Assembly: GCA_001839685.1 (NCBI GenBank)
Contig: MLAK01001247.1
Coordinates: forward strand, 1 to 24,834
DNA: 24,834 bases
Reading direction: 5' to 3'
From: Tritrichomonas foetus
Taxonomy: Eukaryota; Parabasalia; Tritrichomonadida; Tritrichomonadidae
The translations under genes and the position numbers were made by a program. Below the pieces are notes generated by a model. The model was given only the letters and a program-made list of their open reading frames with translations. It did no database searches and had not been told where the DNA came from. This document shows, in pieces, positions 1 through 10,200 of this stretch. Every line of letters begins with the position of its first letter. Positions within the stretch are counted from its first letter, which is position 1.

Positions 1-2
1 GC

Positions 3-56
3 GTGGTACTTGATCCATCTATCGCTGTTGGACCACGAGGTTTAGAATACTTTTGA
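3..56 (+). CDS. 3' end of a gene truncated by the window edge (unknown)
   Basis: The first ~55 bases are clearly richer in G+C than the AT-rich DNA that follows. Frame 3 reads VVLDPSIAVGPRGLEYF and then a TGA at 54-56, which looks like an ordinary protein C-terminus. Only 17 residues are visible, so no family can be named. An alternative is the start of a minus-strand gene, because an ATG followed by five sense codons (MDQVPR) reads leftwards from position 18. I prefer the plus-strand reading because the GC-rich, coding-like sequence continues past that ATG and stops at the TGA. Confidence 0.35.
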   Translation: MVLDPSIAVGPRGLEYF

Positions 57-1369
57 ATATTGTATAGTTTATTTGTAAAATTGTGGGGTATAATTCTATC
101 GTTTATTTTAATAAAATTCTATAGTTTATTCAGGGGGAAATCTGACACTGTCAAAACACGAATTGAAGATAGGATAGGGTATTTAAAAAATGAAGTTAAT
201 TTATTTTTTGGAATTTATCAAGGTGGGATTGAAATTTATGATTTCATTAGTTATTGCATTTAGTTATTTCATTATTTTTTATTGTTAAATTTTGGGTTTG
301 ATGAAATTTTTAGTGTTTTCATTTAATTTTTTATGATTTCATTTATGATTTCGTTGGTTTTCTCATTCATGAATTTTGAGTTGGGATAANTTGNAGCNNN
401 GCTGCAACTTATCACAACTTATAGGTCTACTAAGTTCATGATATGATATCGTAGATGAAAATTTGACTTATGAATTATGACATCATTAAATTTCTTTCAA
501 ATATTTGATAGGTTTTGTGAAGATCGACTGAAATATTAAAATGATTGAATTGATTTTTATTTGATGGGTGTAGTGAAGTTGCAAAATAGGAATTCAATCA
601 ATCAATGCATTTTTACATGATTTTAGATAATAGAATGTACTGTCTTATTGCCTGATCAAGGCAACATTAAAGGTTTAATTCTCATAGATGTTCAATAGGC
701 AACTTCCAATCAAAATTATACAGAAATCACTCGAATGTTTAATGAAAAACGCAAAATCCGATTTTTTGTTTCTTTTACCACTTTTATGATGGTCATGTTT
801 TGAATTGATAATTTATCAATATAAAAAAAGTTTCGAAACTAACTCCCCTTATTTCAGACATCGTCTATCATAATTGGTCGAAGGTCCAAAATGCATTGTT
901 AAGGAGGTTTACTTAAAAACAATGAATGAAGAATGTATTAATTTCGAACTGATTCCAAGCGAGAGTTTTTGACTGAACAACCTTTTAAAATCCAAAGATT
1001 TACTGTTTTTGATTTTTTTTTTTTTATAATCAACAATGAGTATTATGATTATTCAGTAAAAAAAGATATAAAACAAACCGAAACTATTTATACAGAAAAC
1101 AAAAGTAAATTCTTGACATAATTCACGCGTGGAATTTATTGAAGAATAAATTTATTTGCGAATATTGCGGTTTTAGAATCAATTTTTGTTTCTATTCTCG
1201 CTTGTGAGCCTGACAAACGATTTGAATAAAAATGAAACTTTAAGTAAATAACATGCACAGATGAATATATAAAGAAAGAAAAAAAATTATTTTATCAGAC
1301 TTTATTAATAAAAACAAACAAATACGTACAAAATGATATGTAATCAAAATATAACGATAAATGTCTTGA
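57..1369. other. AT-rich intergenic region
   Basis: No supportable gene. The stretch is dominated by A/T homopolymers. The only open frame of note, at 60-263, begins with TTG, has biased composition and shows no coding character. The one structured element is the hairpin at 378-420. The right end is the 3' flank of the minus-strand coiled-coil gene. Confidence 0.6.
378..420. repeat. Inverted repeat (hairpin) with unresolved bases
   Basis: The left arm 385-397 (gataaNttgNagc) pairs with the right arm 401-413 (gctgcaacttatc) around an NNN loop at 398-400. The two N bases in the left arm fall where G and C would complete a perfect 13-bp stem. With two mismatches the arms extend to about 20 bp. 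This could be a cruciform or terminator-like hairpin that was hard to sequence, or a polymorphic site. Confidence 0.6.
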
Positions 1370-4300
1370 TTAAAAAATATGAGCAAAATATTTTCTATTG
1401 AACGAAATGATTGGAGGTAAAAAGAGATTTCTTTCACCAATTGTGCAAGAATCAATTCTAATTCGATTTTCAATTTCGTCAATATTTTTTTTCAGCTGGT
1501 TACTTCGTGCTGTTGTCTTTGAAATCATTTTTCGTAAACGATTAACTTCACCATTGGCTGTTACTGAAAAACGGGTTTCTTTTATGGTTTTCCAGAATAG
1601 CCTTTTGGCATTTTTTAGAGTCTCCCTGCGATACATAATGTTGAATTCGTTTTCTTCATCTATTTCATTTAAATCCACATTATTTTCATTTATTATTTCG
1701 ATGTTACTGATGCTATTGGAGAAGTTGAATTTGGTAAGAGATATTTGATTTTGATCATGGTTGATGTGGCTGTAACTTTTCCGAAGTTTATTATTTCGAC
1801 TGGCCATATAGCTAGGTGAATTCATGAAATTTTGAGTATTACTATAATTTTGTGGAACACTAGCGAATTGAATCGAACTTTGTGTTTTATTGTTTTGGGA
1901 ATTATCATTTTTATCTGAATTTCGTGAATTAGGGAAATTGCGAGTATTATTGGCGGAATTGATTGGGGTGTTTGTAGCACTAATATTATTGCTTGCAGTA
2001 TTGTTCTTAGTATTCTTAGTGGAATTTCGTGAACTAACTTGACTTCTACGGTTATTTGTCAATTTATGAGGGTATTCAATGAGAAATCCACTCTCAGAGA
2101 TATTGGATTCTTCATTATGGTTGTCATGATTTGGAATTTCAAAATGTTGTAAGCAGCAGACTTTCATCATATCATTGATTTTAGAGTCAATCATTTCTTC
2201 TTCAAGGCGAATTGACTCAAGTTGTTTTTGCAAACCTTTTTCAGTCATTTTCAAATCGTTGATTGATTTTACCATACTCATCACACTTTTTCTTGGTCTT
2301 TGTTTAATGGCTAATGTTTTATTTGTAATCATCTCGTTTATATTTTGAGCGTCTTTTAATCTATTTTGAAGATTAATTAACTCATCCTGGTACAATTTAT
2401 TTTGCGAAGTTTCATAAAATAATTCTTTCGTTAACTTTGCAACAGTATCTTTCAGTTTTAAATACTTAAATGATAGTTTTGAATTTTGGAGTCGCTTTTG
2501 GTCATCATTAATGATATTTTTAATCCGTTCATTGTCTTTTTTAAGATTTGAGAGATTTTGAATTAATTGTTCGATCAACTTGGCAACACCAAAATCAATT
2601 TCTGTGATTTTTGTAAGTGAGCTATTAGTAACTTTTGGAGGGATATATGGCCAAATATGCAAATCGTCCACCACATTTTCAAAGAACAGTTCAATTTTGG
2701 AATTTTTCTTCTCAAATTCATATAAACGTCGTTCATCTTCAAGTGTTACAATCTCAGCATTCAATCTTCCAACAATCAAAGACAAATCAGTTACTTTCGA
2801 AATCAAAGAAGCTCTAGAAATTCTACGAGTAAGGGCATTCTTAATCAGGCTTCGAGAAAAAGCAAACCCACCTGCCCCTGGCTTAGTTGGAATGAATTCT
2901 TTATTTAATTCTTCTTGAAAGGCTTTTTCTGCTTCTTTTTCGGCTTTTTCTTGAGCTTTAATTAGTTCCCTTTGTCTTCTTTTCTCTTCTTTCTCTTTTT
3001 TTCGCTCTTCTTTTTGTTTTTGTTTCAATTCTCTCCTCTGCCGCTTTTCTTCTTCGCGTTGCTGTTTCTTAAATGAGGATGATGGCGACCTTGAACGCGA
3101 ATGATATCTATTGGAGGAATGAGAGTGAAAAGATATTGAATCAGTATTTTTTTCATTGTTTTCTTCTGAGGTCAAACAGTTGATATCCTTTTGTTGTGTT
3201 GGAGATGGTTTTCGGTGACGATAGTGCCTCGAAGATGCAGTTTTTTCAGTGTTACTAGGAGAAAATACACCATCTGATGTTAGATTATTAGAGTGCCTAT
3301 GGTTTGTTGTTTTTTGAATTGTTGGTGGTGTTGGACTGAATTCCTGTTCATTATTTTCTGGAAGCGAATTCAATTCCGATGTAGATCTCATAGAACTGTT
3401 TACAGTATTCTCAATTTTTTCTTCGTTCAAATGAATATTATTTTGATTGATGTTTGAGTTAGTATGATTCTCATTAGTATTTTGATTATTTTCACGTAAA
3501 TGAGGATTTTGAGAATCAAAAAGTGACCTTCTTAAATCATTAATCATGTTTTGGATGTTTGCATTTGATGTTAGATTAGAGTTTGATTCTTCTGAAGAAA
3601 GTTTGGGAGGTGAAGGTAGGGGTGGCTTAGAACCGAGATCAATAATGTCTTCTTTCAATTGTGAAATTCCAGATTTCGGAGCCAGCTTTTCAATTTTCAA
3701 TGATTGAGGTTTTTCGAGAATGGAGTTGGAGTTTTCATCGAATTGTGCAACAACTTCGGTTTGTTCAGGAGATGAATTTCCTCCTGATTTAATTTCTTTG
3801 TGATGAAGATCTTCAGAATTTCTGGTTGACTTAATCGAATTATTTAAATTATTAAATTTTTCGAGGATTTCATCAAGCTCGTTAAAGAGAAGAAATGTTG
3901 GACAGTTATAAAATTTATCTTCAATATTTTTCAAGTTTTCTGGAATTTCAAATTGATGTTGCTTCTGTTTTGCGTCATTTATTTTTCTGAGAACCTGATC
4001 ATTTTGATTCAATTTTTGAGAGAGACCGTCCAAAAGTGCTTTGAAATTATTTGAATTAGAAATTTCACCTTTCACAATATTTGACCTTAACAGTGTTTGG
4101 GAGTGATCAGTAATTTTGGCATTCATTTCAATGAGTTTGTCAAACAATATATTAAACTTTTGAATGTCTGCGATTTTCCTAACTTTTTCAGAAATTCTGT
4201 TTTTTTCCGCCAATAATTTTTTTAAAGGATTCAAATTCGAATACAAATTTTTCATGCTTCTATTTGGCCTCTCTTTTTTCTTTTTTGAATATGTTTGTTC

Positions 4301-4600
4301 ATATTTTCTATATAACAATTGGTTTCTCTTTTTATTTTCGTGATATTGATTTAATTTATTTTTGATTTTTTCGTCTCTAATTTTTAAATTTTTAATCTCA
4401 CCTTTGTGCTGCTCAATCACAATATTCAATTTGTTGTTGTCGGATTTGATTGATTTTGCGTTTTCCGATAAAATGCGATTTGTTTTTTCGAAATTTATGG
4501 TCTCCTGTTGGAGGTCTTGGAGGGTACCTTTGAGTGGAGATCGTTTGATCTTCTTTCGGGAAGAGGATCGCGTCGTGGACCGCGACGGCGATTCACTCAT
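1370..4600 (-). CDS. Large coiled-coil / low-complexity protein, 1076 aa, function unknown
   Basis: The ATG is at 4600 and the TAA at 1372-1370. The frame is uninterrupted and intronless. Domain order: a Ser/Arg/Lys-rich N-terminus (about 1-24), a long Lys/Glu/Asn coiled coil (about 25-240), a Ser/Asn/Pro-rich linker with a short proline patch (about 323-332, KPPLPSPPK), and an RS-like patch. A very charged E/K/R helix (about 505-565) looks like a single alpha helix. After it come further coiled coil (about 600-800), an Asn/Ser/Thr-rich stretch (about 850-930) and a last helical segment (about 990-1060). I see no catalytic motif, signal peptide or membrane segment. Such architecture is typical of cytoskeletal, basal-body or scaffold proteins, but that is inference. 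The poly-Asn and poly-Ser tracts are common in AT-rich protist proteins. It is divergent from nothing nearby and 413 bp separate it from the next gene. Confidence 0.85.
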   Translation of the reverse strand: MSESPSRSTTRSSSRKKIKRSPLKGTLQDLQQETINFEKTNRILSENAKSIKSDNNKLNIVIEQHKGEIKNLKIRDEKIKNKLNQYHENKKRNQLLYRKYEQTYSKKKKERPNRSMKNLYSNLNPLKKLLAEKNRISEKVRKIADIQKFNILFDKLIEMNAKITDHSQTLLRSNIVKGEISNSNNFKALLDGLSQKLNQNDQVLRKINDAKQKQHQFEIPENLKNIEDKFYNCPTFLLFNELDEILEKFNNLNNSIKSTRNSEDLHHKEIKSGGNSSPEQTEVVAQFDENSNSILEKPQSLKIEKLAPKSGISQLKEDIIDLGSKPPLPSPPKLSSEESNSNLTSNANIQNMINDLRRSLFDSQNPHLRENNQNTNENHTNSNINQNNIHLNEEKIENTVNSSMRSTSELNSLPENNEQEFSPTPPTIQKTTNHRHSNNLTSDGVFSPSNTEKTASSRHYRHRKPSPTQQKDINCLTSEENNEKNTDSISFHSHSSNRYHSRSRSPSSSFKKQQREEEKRQRRELKQKQKEERKKEKEEKRRQRELIKAQEKAEKEAEKAFQEELNKEFIPTKPGAGGFAFSRSLIKNALTRRISRASLISKVTDLSLIVGRLNAEIVTLEDERRLYEFEKKNSKIELFFENVVDDLHIWPYIPPKVTNSSLTKITEIDFGVAKLIEQLIQNLSNLKKDNERIKNIINDDQKRLQNSKLSFKYLKLKDTVAKLTKELFYETSQNKLYQDELINLQNRLKDAQNINEMITNKTLAIKQRPRKSVMSMVKSINDLKMTEKGLQKQLESIRLEEEMIDSKINDMMKVCCLQHFEIPNHDNHNEESNISESGFLIEYPHKLTNNRRSQVSSRNSTKNTKNNTASNNISATNTPINSANNTRNFPNSRNSDKNDNSQNNKTQSSIQFASVPQNYSNTQNFMNSPSYMASRNNKLRKSYSHINHDQNQISLTKFNFSNSISNIEIINENNVDLNEIDEENEFNIMYRRETLKNAKRLFWKTIKETRFSVTANGEVNRLRKMISKTTARSNQLKKNIDEIENRIRIDSCTIGERNLFLPPIISFNRKYFAHIF

Positions 4601-5013
4601 TTATTAACGAAAAATGGCAAAATAAGTTTTTGATAGATTTTAAAATTGGTACTAAAACTTTTTGAAAAACTTTAAAAAATAAACAGATACAAACAAAGCT
4701 TTCAAATAGCAAAAATATGGGTTAATTCAATTTTCATTAACTACAGATTAAGGTCAAATGAAAAATCAATATGTCACTTTTACGGTAATTAATGCGAGTA
4801 ACAAAATCTGTTGATTCACTAATACAAACAATTACTAGGAAAACTCGATAATACTCTTTCATTTTTCAAAACAGATATCAATATTAAAATCTGAAAATCG
4901 AAATTATATAGAGAAACAAAAATAAACATATAGAATTCACTTGTCTAAAATGTGGTCAATTCAAATTTAAAAATAGTAATAACGCATAATACTTTATCAA
5001 TTATGAATATTTT
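4601..5013. other. Intergenic spacer upstream of the coiled-coil gene
   Basis: About 410 bp of AT-rich DNA between two minus-strand genes. It must contain the promoter of the coiled-coil gene and the 3' end of the flavoprotein gene. I found no clear TCA(+1)-type initiator; the nearest pyrimidine-rich match lies within 30 nt of the ATG and is not convincing. Confidence 0.4.
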
Positions 5014-5652
5014 TCAATCTGTACAGATTCTCCTTCCGAGATCATATGCTCTCTTCAAATCCTCTGGAAGCACCTCTTTAATTGCCTTCTTTTTGGCCAC
5101 TGGATCAACCCAACTATAAACAGCGTATTTTTCATAGTTTGGAGTGATAGATGTATTGTATGAGTTCACAACCTCGCAATGACCAAATATTTTCTGAATA
5201 TATTCCCTCATTCTCTCAAAAACTGGATCATACTTTCTTTCTTCAGAAGCGAATTTTTTCGTGCAATGCATAGTAAAAATCAATCCAGTTTTCATCTTTT
5301 TCTTGACACTTGTTTCACCAAACATGTCATTTGAATAAAGAGCTCTTTCTAAAAATGATGTCAAATTAGATGCTGGAAGACCATAATAAACAGGCGATCC
5401 AAATAATAATGCATCTGCAGAATTGACTTCTTCTAAGATTGGTGATAAATTATCTTTATAGTAGCACTTTCCAGATGTTTCTTTATTTCTTTTACAAAGG
5501 AGGCAGGATTGACAGCCTTTGAAATTAATCTCATTTAAATTAATTAATTTTGTGATGGCACCTTTGGATCTGCATCCATCAAGAGCACTTTTTAGCATAT
5601 TACCAGTGTTGCACCCACCTCTTGGACTTCCATTGAAAGCCAAAACTTTCAT
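5014..5652 (-). CDS. Iron-sulfur flavoprotein (NADPH-dependent FMN reductase-like), 212 aa
   Basis: The open frame runs back to 5772 but only through a TTG. I chose the ATG at 5652 because the protein then starts MKVLAFNGSPRGGCNTGNM, the usual N-terminus and FMN phosphate-binding loop (GSPRGGxNT) of this flavodoxin-fold family. A compact cysteine cluster follows at about residues 47-63, spaced Cys-x2-Cys-x2-Cys-x9-Cys, as expected for the 4Fe-4S site of archaeal-type iron-sulfur flavoproteins. The segment LLFGSPVYYGLPAS is the conserved flavin-facing loop. The family passes electrons from ferredoxin or NAD(P)H via Fe-S and FMN to acceptors such as O2 or peroxide. A hydrogenosomal member is known in Trichomonas. 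No classic presequence is visible at the chosen start; an upstream ATG at 5724 would add a 24-residue extension. Confidence 0.85.
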   Translation of the reverse strand: MKVLAFNGSPRGGCNTGNMLKSALDGCRSKGAITKLINLNEINFKGCQSCLLCKRNKETSGKCYYKDNLSPILEEVNSADALLFGSPVYYGLPASNLTSFLERALYSNDMFGETSVKKKMKTGLIFTMHCTKKFASEERKYDPVFERMREYIQKIFGHCEVVNSYNTSITPNYEKYAVYSWVDPVAKKKAIKEVLPEDLKRAYDLGRRICTD

Positions 5653-5886
5653 TAATATAATGCTAAAAATGTCAGGACAAATAGTATCAGAAAAGTTATC
5701 GTATTTTAGTGACCTTTTAAACATTGAAAACATCATATATAGATCAGATATCTGATTGAGTTGACTTTTCAATGTGAAGAAGAAGAAATAGATTTTAAAA
5801 ACTGAAAAATTATTTTCTTACTAGTTTACAAGATTTTACGATAACCAACAACTAATCTTGCGTTTATTATCCACTTTTGACCTCCT

Positions 5887-6087
5887 TCAGTTTCTCCTTG
5901 GGACAATCACTTTTTTCACAAGTTTCTCATTATTTCCATTTTGAAGAGAAAAATGGTCATATAAAATGAATTGGGTTTGTTGTTGAGTTGTTGTTCCAAA
6001 TTTCTTCACTGTTTTTGTCCAAAAGGGAACTTTTGTGTCCAATAAAGTGTCCATAGATGACGCCCACACAAGTAATACTATAAATCC
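5887..6087 (-). CDS. Doubtful small membrane-protein ORF or gene fragment
   Basis: An open frame follows a TAG and lacks an early ATG. It begins with a hydrophobic stretch (SYFFGFIVLLVWASS), then a polar, Lys/Gln-rich tail ending VKKVIVPRRN and a stop. The first ATG is at about 6054, which would remove the hydrophobic segment. Composition is more coding-like and less AT-rich than the flanks. It may be a fragment of a decayed membrane protein, an exon whose upstream part I cannot connect, or chance. No family was recognised and no trichomonad-type splice signal (ACTAACACACAG-like) precedes it. Confidence 0.25.
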   Translation of the reverse strand, partial: GFIVLLVWASSMDTLLDTKVPFWTKTVKKFGTTTQQQTQFILYDHFSLQNGNNEKLVKKVIVPRRN

Positions 6088-7245
6088 GAAAAAGTAGCTC
6101 TAAAAGAATAATTTCCGATGAATTTGTTCAATCTGGAGAATTTCCGAGATTCCAGGTGTAATAATGTTTCATGAATTTGGTATCACTATTATAATCATAA
6201 TTTCACTCGTTGCGAATTTAAATAATCTCATAATATTTTCAATTATCAAAAAAGTTAAGGTCAAATATAAAGCCAAATTCACGAAAAATATTTCAGTTTA
6301 AAACTGGTCGTACATTATTTACTTCAACGTTCTTTCGAACTTGCCAAATCTTACTGCAGAATTAACAATCTGAAGCAAGATAATTTTATTTGGAAAAAAG
6401 AAGAGGAAGACGAATAAAGTGATTTCAGAAAAAAATATATTTGAATAGATTTCAGATTCAGAGATTCTCAAATTGCCCATCACAAATGTATAATTGTGAT
6501 AACGTATATTTTTTGAATTCATTGAAATCGTAGGAATTTGAATTATTTCAAATTTTTGAAAACTTCGAATAAAGTATTAAATAATTCTGAATTTTTCATT
6601 TAATTTCCAACTTTGAAACAGAATAGTTTACAAAAATATTGTCCAATTATATAATAACGTTTTTGTTCATATCATGAGTTTATTATTATTTTTCTATTTG
6701 GTAATTAAATCCTATTTCTTCTCACATTACTGGTAATGGAGAGTCAAAGAATTGATAGGTAATGAAAAAGTTAGATACAGAATTTTGGCAAAATAATATT
6801 TTTTCGTTTTCTCCTTCAAAAATCAATATTATGATTTAGATATGGATATAAAATAAATCATCACATATATAGAAACAAATTCCAAAAAAGATAAGTCTAA
6901 AATAGAATTAATCTTTGGATTTTACCGAAGATGAGATAACTATTTGAATAATTTTCAATGTATGACAATTCAATATATATTGTTTTTATTGTCACACCAA
7001 TTTTCTAATCAATCTTTTTTTCATGAAATATACATCATAAAAACTCTTTAAATAATATTTTCTTTAAGGTGCCCTGAATACGCCTGAAATAATAAGCAAT
7101 AATAATTTTCTATGCATTCAAACAGAATTTATATTACTGTAAATTCATTGAAAAAATGAATACCTAAAAATTTTGCTTTCAAAAAAAGGAGAAACGTTTA
7201 ATTCAATCTTTACATTTCTTCTCCTCTTCTTCCTTTTCTTTCACG
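6088..7245. other. AT-rich intergenic region, 5' flank of cyclase gene
   Basis: No gene supported. A 67-codon ATG frame on the minus strand (6522-6319) is Phe/Ile-rich and looks like chance. The 50 nt before the cyclase ATG are strongly pyrimidine-rich. They contain TTCAATCTTTA at about 7202-7212, a partial match to the trichomonad initiator; the base after the A is not a pyrimidine, so I do not call it as a promoter. Confidence 0.5.
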
Positions 7246-10200
7246 ATGATTGCGGGACCTTCGTCTACTTCCATGACAATGTCACTTCAGACATCACTGG
7301 CAGCAAGTTTTGGATCTAGATACAACGGGATCATCAAACAGAAACCATACAAAAAAATTCGCAATGGATTATTTCTTTTATTATCATATTTCGACAATGT
7401 CGTCCCCAACTTCTATCCGATGCATGCTATTATATCGATATTTCGAGTGATTCAATTTCTAGGACCATGTCTCGTACCCGGCAATCATAATTTATGGAAT
7501 ATTTTTTTCGTTGATTTTGACGGCTCTCCAATAATTTTCCAGTCATCACAAGGCAAAGTTGTTTCCGTCCTTTCTGTCTTTTTCCACATTGTTCCTGTCT
7601 CAAGCCGAAGCCAAAGTTCGATAGTTGTCGAACTTGTCTATATTCTTTCGATATTTTTGTTTTTTGTTGGGATTATTTTGATATCGATCAATTATCAAAA
7701 GAATGCAAAGCTACAGCGACCCATTTCAATTGCTTTTTCAATTTTTATCAATACCTGCGGTTATTTACTATCGCCAATATGTGCGAACATTATGGGTGAA
7801 ACAATAGCAAGAATTATAAATCGAGACACAAATCCTATTTATTGTGAACCACTTTCTTATGATTTGACAATAGAAATACTTATTCTTGTTCTTGCCTTTC
7901 TTTGTCAAGTTGCCTGGTATATTTTTTTTTTCAAGGATTTCAATAATTTCGTTGCTGTTTAGACCAACTTCTCTTCAATCTGTCCTTTCGTATTCACAAG
8001 AGTTCTTTTATATAATAACAATAGTGATAACATTTTTGGCAGCCATTGGATCAAAAATGGATCGACAAACAGCAGCAATAATTCAAGTTATTACTAGTGT
8101 ATTGTATGTCGCTGCAATTTTCGTAAATTATATCCCTGGTACATTCATTAAAACTTTTCATCAAAAAGTTGTTACTGCTTCGTGTTTAACAGGATTTTTG
8201 TTTTCAATTTTAACTTCAATTGAACTTTTTATGGGAAGGCAAGCAGGATTTGTCGAGTTGTTTCTTTTTGCTGGATTTTTTGTTATTGCTTATATAATTT
8301 CATCAGTTTTAATTAATCATGTTCTAAATCGTTACCTTGGGAAACTTGATCAATTTGCTGAATCAGAAATTACAATCGATGAATATAAAAACTCTCTGGA
8401 GTTAATTCAAGGAATAACAATTGGAATGAAATTTTCTCATCAATGTTGTATTGATTGGTCTATTTTCCGAGCAGGAACTGAGAAATTCCCTGATTCTTCT
8501 TTGCTTTGGTGTGTTTTTGCAAAATATGTTGCCATTTATCCAGATGAAGAAAATACTCTCGTTTATATTATACACTCAATTTTTTCTCATAAACTCCATG
8601 GGAATCAAATCAAACAAACAGTTGCACAAGCTCAAAATATATGTAAACAACGAGATGTTTCACTAAGTCCTGAGTTAAAAGGTCAAATAGCTAAAACTGC
8701 TGCATTTGTTCAAGTTACAAAGAGAAAATTAAGGCATGTTTGGGATTTAGTTATTCAAGGGACAATGAATGAGATGGAAAGTTCAATCAGCAACGCTTTT
8801 GTTAGCATGAATCTAACACGTTCGAATTATAATCATTTATTATCATCGTATCCAAATAATCGATTTGTTGCAAGAAGTTACCATCGATTTTTGATTGAAG
8901 TTGATGGTGATTATCAAAAAATTATGGAAATGCAAGATATTATTAAAAATATTCAACGTGGAATGAGAGTCAAAGAAGATTTAGCTAATATTTTGGGAAC
9001 TCATGCCTATCCTGATCTTGTACATGAAGAACAAATGAATAATATGTCTAATAGTATGAATAGTCACACTTTGGATGGTATCGATATGATACCATCAGAA
9101 ATTATTCAAGATACTGTCGAAGAAAATACACAAATTCAAAATGATCAACTTTCTTTGATTCGCGAAAGAATAAGATCATTGAAAATTCCTGCTATTACTT
9201 TAATGACATGGTGGACTTTAATCATGTACTTCATTGTTCTTCTTGTGCCTGTTATTGGATTGTTGGTCTTTTCACCTGTATATTTAAGTAATATTCAAAC
9301 ACCTTTAGACTACATCTATCACTTAAGTTTCCTTCGTTCCTTCAATTATTTATTACCAATTTTTACATACCATCTTGTTTTTGAACAAATGGGAATGTTT
9401 AATCCACCAGTTTTTGATCCACTACCTCTAGCATATGGATATAATGACAACACTGAAGGTGCTTTAAGATACATGATAACCCAAGCTGCCAATTCTCTAC
9501 AACTTTTAAATCAATTTGAAACATATGAATTAAGTGACCCGAATATAGCAAAAGCTCATAAACTTATCTTTGGAGGAATGAAATATATGTATTTTTCAGG
9601 ACCAACCGAGTATAAAATCTATAATTACTCACTTCAAACTATTATGACTGATTATATTCTCCAAATAAACTTGATTATCGATTCTGGTGATTACAGTTGG
9701 GATCTTTTAGATACAGCCAAAATTCGAAATCCTTATCTGAATTTTAACACAGTTGGTAATGATATTTCTGAAGCTTTAGAGGATATTAAAAATTATCTTT
9801 CCAATAATTCAATCATGGTGACAAATTTGATCATTTTCATTGCATTTTTCACATCGATGTTTTATTGCTTCATCTTAGGCGGATTTGCAATTTTTCAAAT
9901 TCACACTCTTCAACAAAATAAGAAAATGATTTATAAATGTTTGGTTTCTCTTCCCAAAAATGTTGTTTCGACAATTTCAGAAGGATTGAGAATACTTAAA
10001 GCCGATGAAGATACATCAAGAGCATCCGAAGCAGATGCAGAAATGAGCAAACAAGAAGAAAATGTTCTAAAAATCTTCGCTTCCGCAAGTGATAATTCTT
10101 CTTTGAAATCAAAAGAGTATACATTATTCTTAGTTTATAGTTTGGCAATTATCATTCTTGTTATTGCATGTGATATTCTCATAGCCAAAATATTCCCATC

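Noticed and set aside
60..263. 67-codon plus-strand open frame
   Set aside because: Starts with TTG, Phe/Ile/Leu-biased, no domain; AT-rich chance frame.
1240..1482. 80-codon minus-strand frame at the 3' end of the coiled-coil gene
   Set aside because: Overlaps the real gene in another phase; hydrophobic, low complexity.
2580..2918. 112-codon plus-strand frame inside the coiled-coil gene
   Set aside because: Antisense shadow of the long real frame.
6319..6522. 67-codon minus-strand ATG frame
   Set aside because: Phe/Ile-rich with a run of phenylalanines, no initiator, no coding-like composition.
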